Of a stretch of 64,000 bases of DNA, positions 62,549-64,000 are shown in pieces. Every line of letters begins with the position of its first letter. The first letter of the stretch is position 1. This DNA is from Herminiimonas sp. KBW02 (GTDB lineage: Bacteria > Pseudomonadota > Gammaproteobacteria > Burkholderiales > Burkholderiaceae_D). The translations under genes and the position numbers were made by a program. A model generated the notes under the pieces. The model saw nothing but the letters and a program-made list of their open reading frames with translations. It had not been told where the DNA came from and made no database searches. Location of the stretch: assembly GCF_003852535.1 (NCBI RefSeq), contig NZ_QAJP01000004.1, positions 310,001 to 374,000 on the forward strand, written 5' to 3'.

Positions 62549-63093
62549 CACGCACCCTGATCATCGGTGGTGCGCGTTCCGGCAAGAGTGCGCATGCGGA
62601 AGTATTGGCGACGGCCTCTGGCAAGCCGGTGGTGTATATTGCTACTGCACAAGCGGGTGATGTCGAGATGCAGCAGCGCATCGCGCATCACAGGGAGCGA
62701 CGTGACGGCCTCTGGCAAACCGTCGAAGAAACGCTGGCATTGGGCGCTGTCATAGAAAAATACAGTCGCGCCGACAATCTCTTGCTGGCCGATTGTCTGA
62801 CGGTCTGGTTGTCGAATCTGCTGTTTTCCGAGCATAAAGAATTCCCCGAGGTCGGCGCGATAGATGCTCCGGCCGCGTTCACCGCGCAGCGCGCGGCTTT
62901 TCTGCAAGCGCTGGAAAATGCGCCGGGCGATGTGATCCTGGTTACGAATGAAGTCGGGCAGGGCATCGTGCCGCAAGGTGCGATCTCGCGCTGGTTTGTC
63001 GATGAAGCTGGTCGGTTGAATCAGGCGGCTGCAGCGATCTGTGATCGTGCGGTGCTGGTGGTGGCTGGTTTGCCGCTGAGCCTGAAGGGCTGA
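62545..63093 (+). CDS. cobU: Adenosylcobinamide kinase/guanylyltransferase
   Basis: The 182-residue bifunctional enzyme phosphorylates adenosylcobinamide and then attaches GMP. It has a P-loop GGARSGKS (residues 6-13), the guanylylation-site His in the HHRERRD motif, LLADCLTVWLSNLLF, and VTNEVGQGIVP, all diagnostic. Its start overlaps cobB by 4 bases (ATGA). The product is the substrate of CobS encoded upstream. Confidence 0.95.
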   Translation: MTRTLIIGGARSGKSAHAEVLATASGKPVVYIATAQAGDVEMQQRIAHHRERRDGLWQTVEETLALGAVIEKYSRADNLLLADCLTVWLSNLLFSEHKEFPEVGAIDAPAAFTAQRAAFLQALENAPGDVILVTNEVGQGIVPQGAISRWFVDEAGRLNQAAAAICDRAVLVVAGLPLSLKG

Positions 63094-63094
63094 G

Positions 63095-64000
63095 ATGTTG
63101 TTCGGTTTATCTTGTGGCGTGATTGCCATCCTGATGTTGCTGGGCGTGTTGCTGGATATGCGCCTGGGTGAAGCGACGCGCTGGCATCCATTGGTCGGCT
63201 TCGGCAACCTGGCGATACGCATGGAAAAGAAACTCAATGACGGCGCGAGCGCGCGTATTGCACGTGGCGCGCTGGCCTGGATGCTGGTCGTCCTGCCTTT
63301 CGTTTTATTGACCTGGATACTGACTTTCTGGCTGGCGCAATTCGATGCCTTGCTCGCCCTGGGTGTGCATGCGTTGCTGCTGTACTTCAGCCTTGGTTTG
63401 CGCAGCCTGCGCGACCATACCTTACCGATAGCGCATGCCCTGATGGATGGTGATTTGCCACAAGCGCGTTTGTTGACCGCGCGCATCGTCAGTCGCGATA
63501 CGCAGCAAGCCGAAGAAGCTGACCTCGCAAAAGCCGGGGTCGAGTCCCTGCTGGAAAACGGTAATGACGCGGTGTTCGGTACCTTGTTCTGGTTTGCCGT
63601 GGCGGGTGGCCCTGGCGTGGTTTTGTTTCGTCTTGCAAACACGCTGGACGCGATGTGGGGTTACCGCACAGAACGCTATAACGAATTTGGCCGGGTCGCG
63701 GCACGCGTCGATGATGTGTTGAATTTCATTCCGGCGCGCCTGACCGCACTGTCTTATGCCGTGCTCGGCAATACCAAGCAAGCCTGGCTATGCTGGCGCG
63801 CGCAGGCACCAGCCTGGTCCAGCCCGAATGCCGGGCCAGTCATGTCTGCCGGTGCCGGGGCTTTGGGTATCTCGCTCGGTGGTGCTGCCATTTACGACGG
63901 TGAATTGGAAAACCGGCCACCGCTGGGCACTGGTCCCCTGGCTACCGGTAAAGATATCGCCCGTGCATGGCGTCTGGTGCGTATGACTACGGCACTGTGG
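63095..64000 (+). CDS. cbiB: Adenosylcobinamide-phosphate synthase CbiB (cut by window end)
   Basis: From ATG 63095 a frame stays open to the last base of the window (302 codons so far). It is a membrane protein with LDMRLGEATRWHPLVGFGNLA at the start, SRDTQQAEEADLAKAGVESLLENGNDAVFGTLFW, ANTLDAMWGYRTERYNEFGRVAARVDDVLNFIPARLTA and GVESLxEN-type motifs, diagnostic of CbiB/CobD. The enzyme attaches aminopropanol (phosphate) to cobyric acid to make adenosylcobinamide. It starts 1 base after the cobU stop, so it is in the same operon. The C terminus lies outside the window. Confidence 0.94.
   Translation, partial: MLFGLSCGVIAILMLLGVLLDMRLGEATRWHPLVGFGNLAIRMEKKLNDGASARIARGALAWMLVVLPFVLLTWILTFWLAQFDALLALGVHALLLYFSLGLRSLRDHTLPIAHALMDGDLPQARLLTARIVSRDTQQAEEADLAKAGVESLLENGNDAVFGTLFWFAVAGGPGVVLFRLANTLDAMWGYRTERYNEFGRVAARVDDVLNFIPARLTALSYAVLGNTKQAWLCWRAQAPAWSSPNAGPVMSAGAGALGISLGGAAIYDGELENRPPLGTGPLATGKDIARAWRLVRMTTALW

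Overview
This window is a chromosomal stretch of a betaproteobacterium, most likely from the Oxalobacteraceae (Herminiimonas/Janthinobacterium type). The basis is gene style and moderately high GC, a glnA-ntrB-ntrC locus with a DUF4124 gene, PqiA/MCE genes and a late cobalamin gene cluster. The genus is inference, not something the sequence proves. Genes are dense and mostly intact. I see no tRNA, rRNA, insertion sequence, prophage or CRISPR array.

Layout. 1-3.7 kb: a beta-solenoid (bactofilin-like) protein, a GNAT-like protein, and a divergent MFS exporter/AraC pair matching E. coli NimT/NimR. 3.8-9.8 kb: an unknown protein, a methyltransferase, then an overlapping TetR-pqiA-pqiA-pqiB-pqiC operon with a palindromic operator in front. 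9.8-12.2 kb: a LysR regulator divergent from D-tartrate dehydratase. 12.2-18.3 kb: two unknown small proteins, a lone response regulator, a lipoprotein hydrolase and a very large autotransporter whose 3' end overlaps the hydrolase. 18.5-25.2 kb: a Fur-box-like site, ferredoxin-NADP reductase, and a macA-macB-outer membrane factor efflux operon. 25.2-34.5 kb: a thiamine-riboswitch-controlled CytX permease, an NTF2-like secreted protein, a LexA box next to a possible small RNA, a double-domain methylglyoxal synthase, a PhnD-like binding protein, small membrane proteins, RF3 and a TAXI binding protein. 34.5-41.7 kb: rhodanese, NhaA, and glnA/ntrBC with a sigma-54 promoter and NtrC-like sites. 42-47.3 kb: two aspartate:alanine exchangers followed by aspartate 4-decarboxylase. 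47.4-50 kb: cheZ-cheA. 50.5-64 kb: cobalamin salvage, transport and late biosynthesis.

How the genes work together. The cobalamin region holds two successive cobalamin riboswitch-btuB units, then btuC-btuD and cobO-cobB-cobU-cbiB, with cobT-cobS-cobC upstream. Together these give corrinoid uptake, adenosylation, a,c-amidation, aminopropanol attachment and nucleotide loop assembly. No btuF or corrin-ring genes lie in the window. The aspT-aspT-aspD cluster fits the known aspartate-alanine cycle, in which exchange plus decarboxylation generates proton motive force. The glnA-ntrBC locus is the nitrogen-control core.

The most interesting non-coding signal is at about 27.44-27.56 kb. On the minus strand a sigma-70-type promoter overlaps a near-perfect LexA box, and a 10-bp hairpin with a C-rich loop and U-rich tail follows. 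I read this as a candidate SOS-controlled small RNA of about 75 nt.
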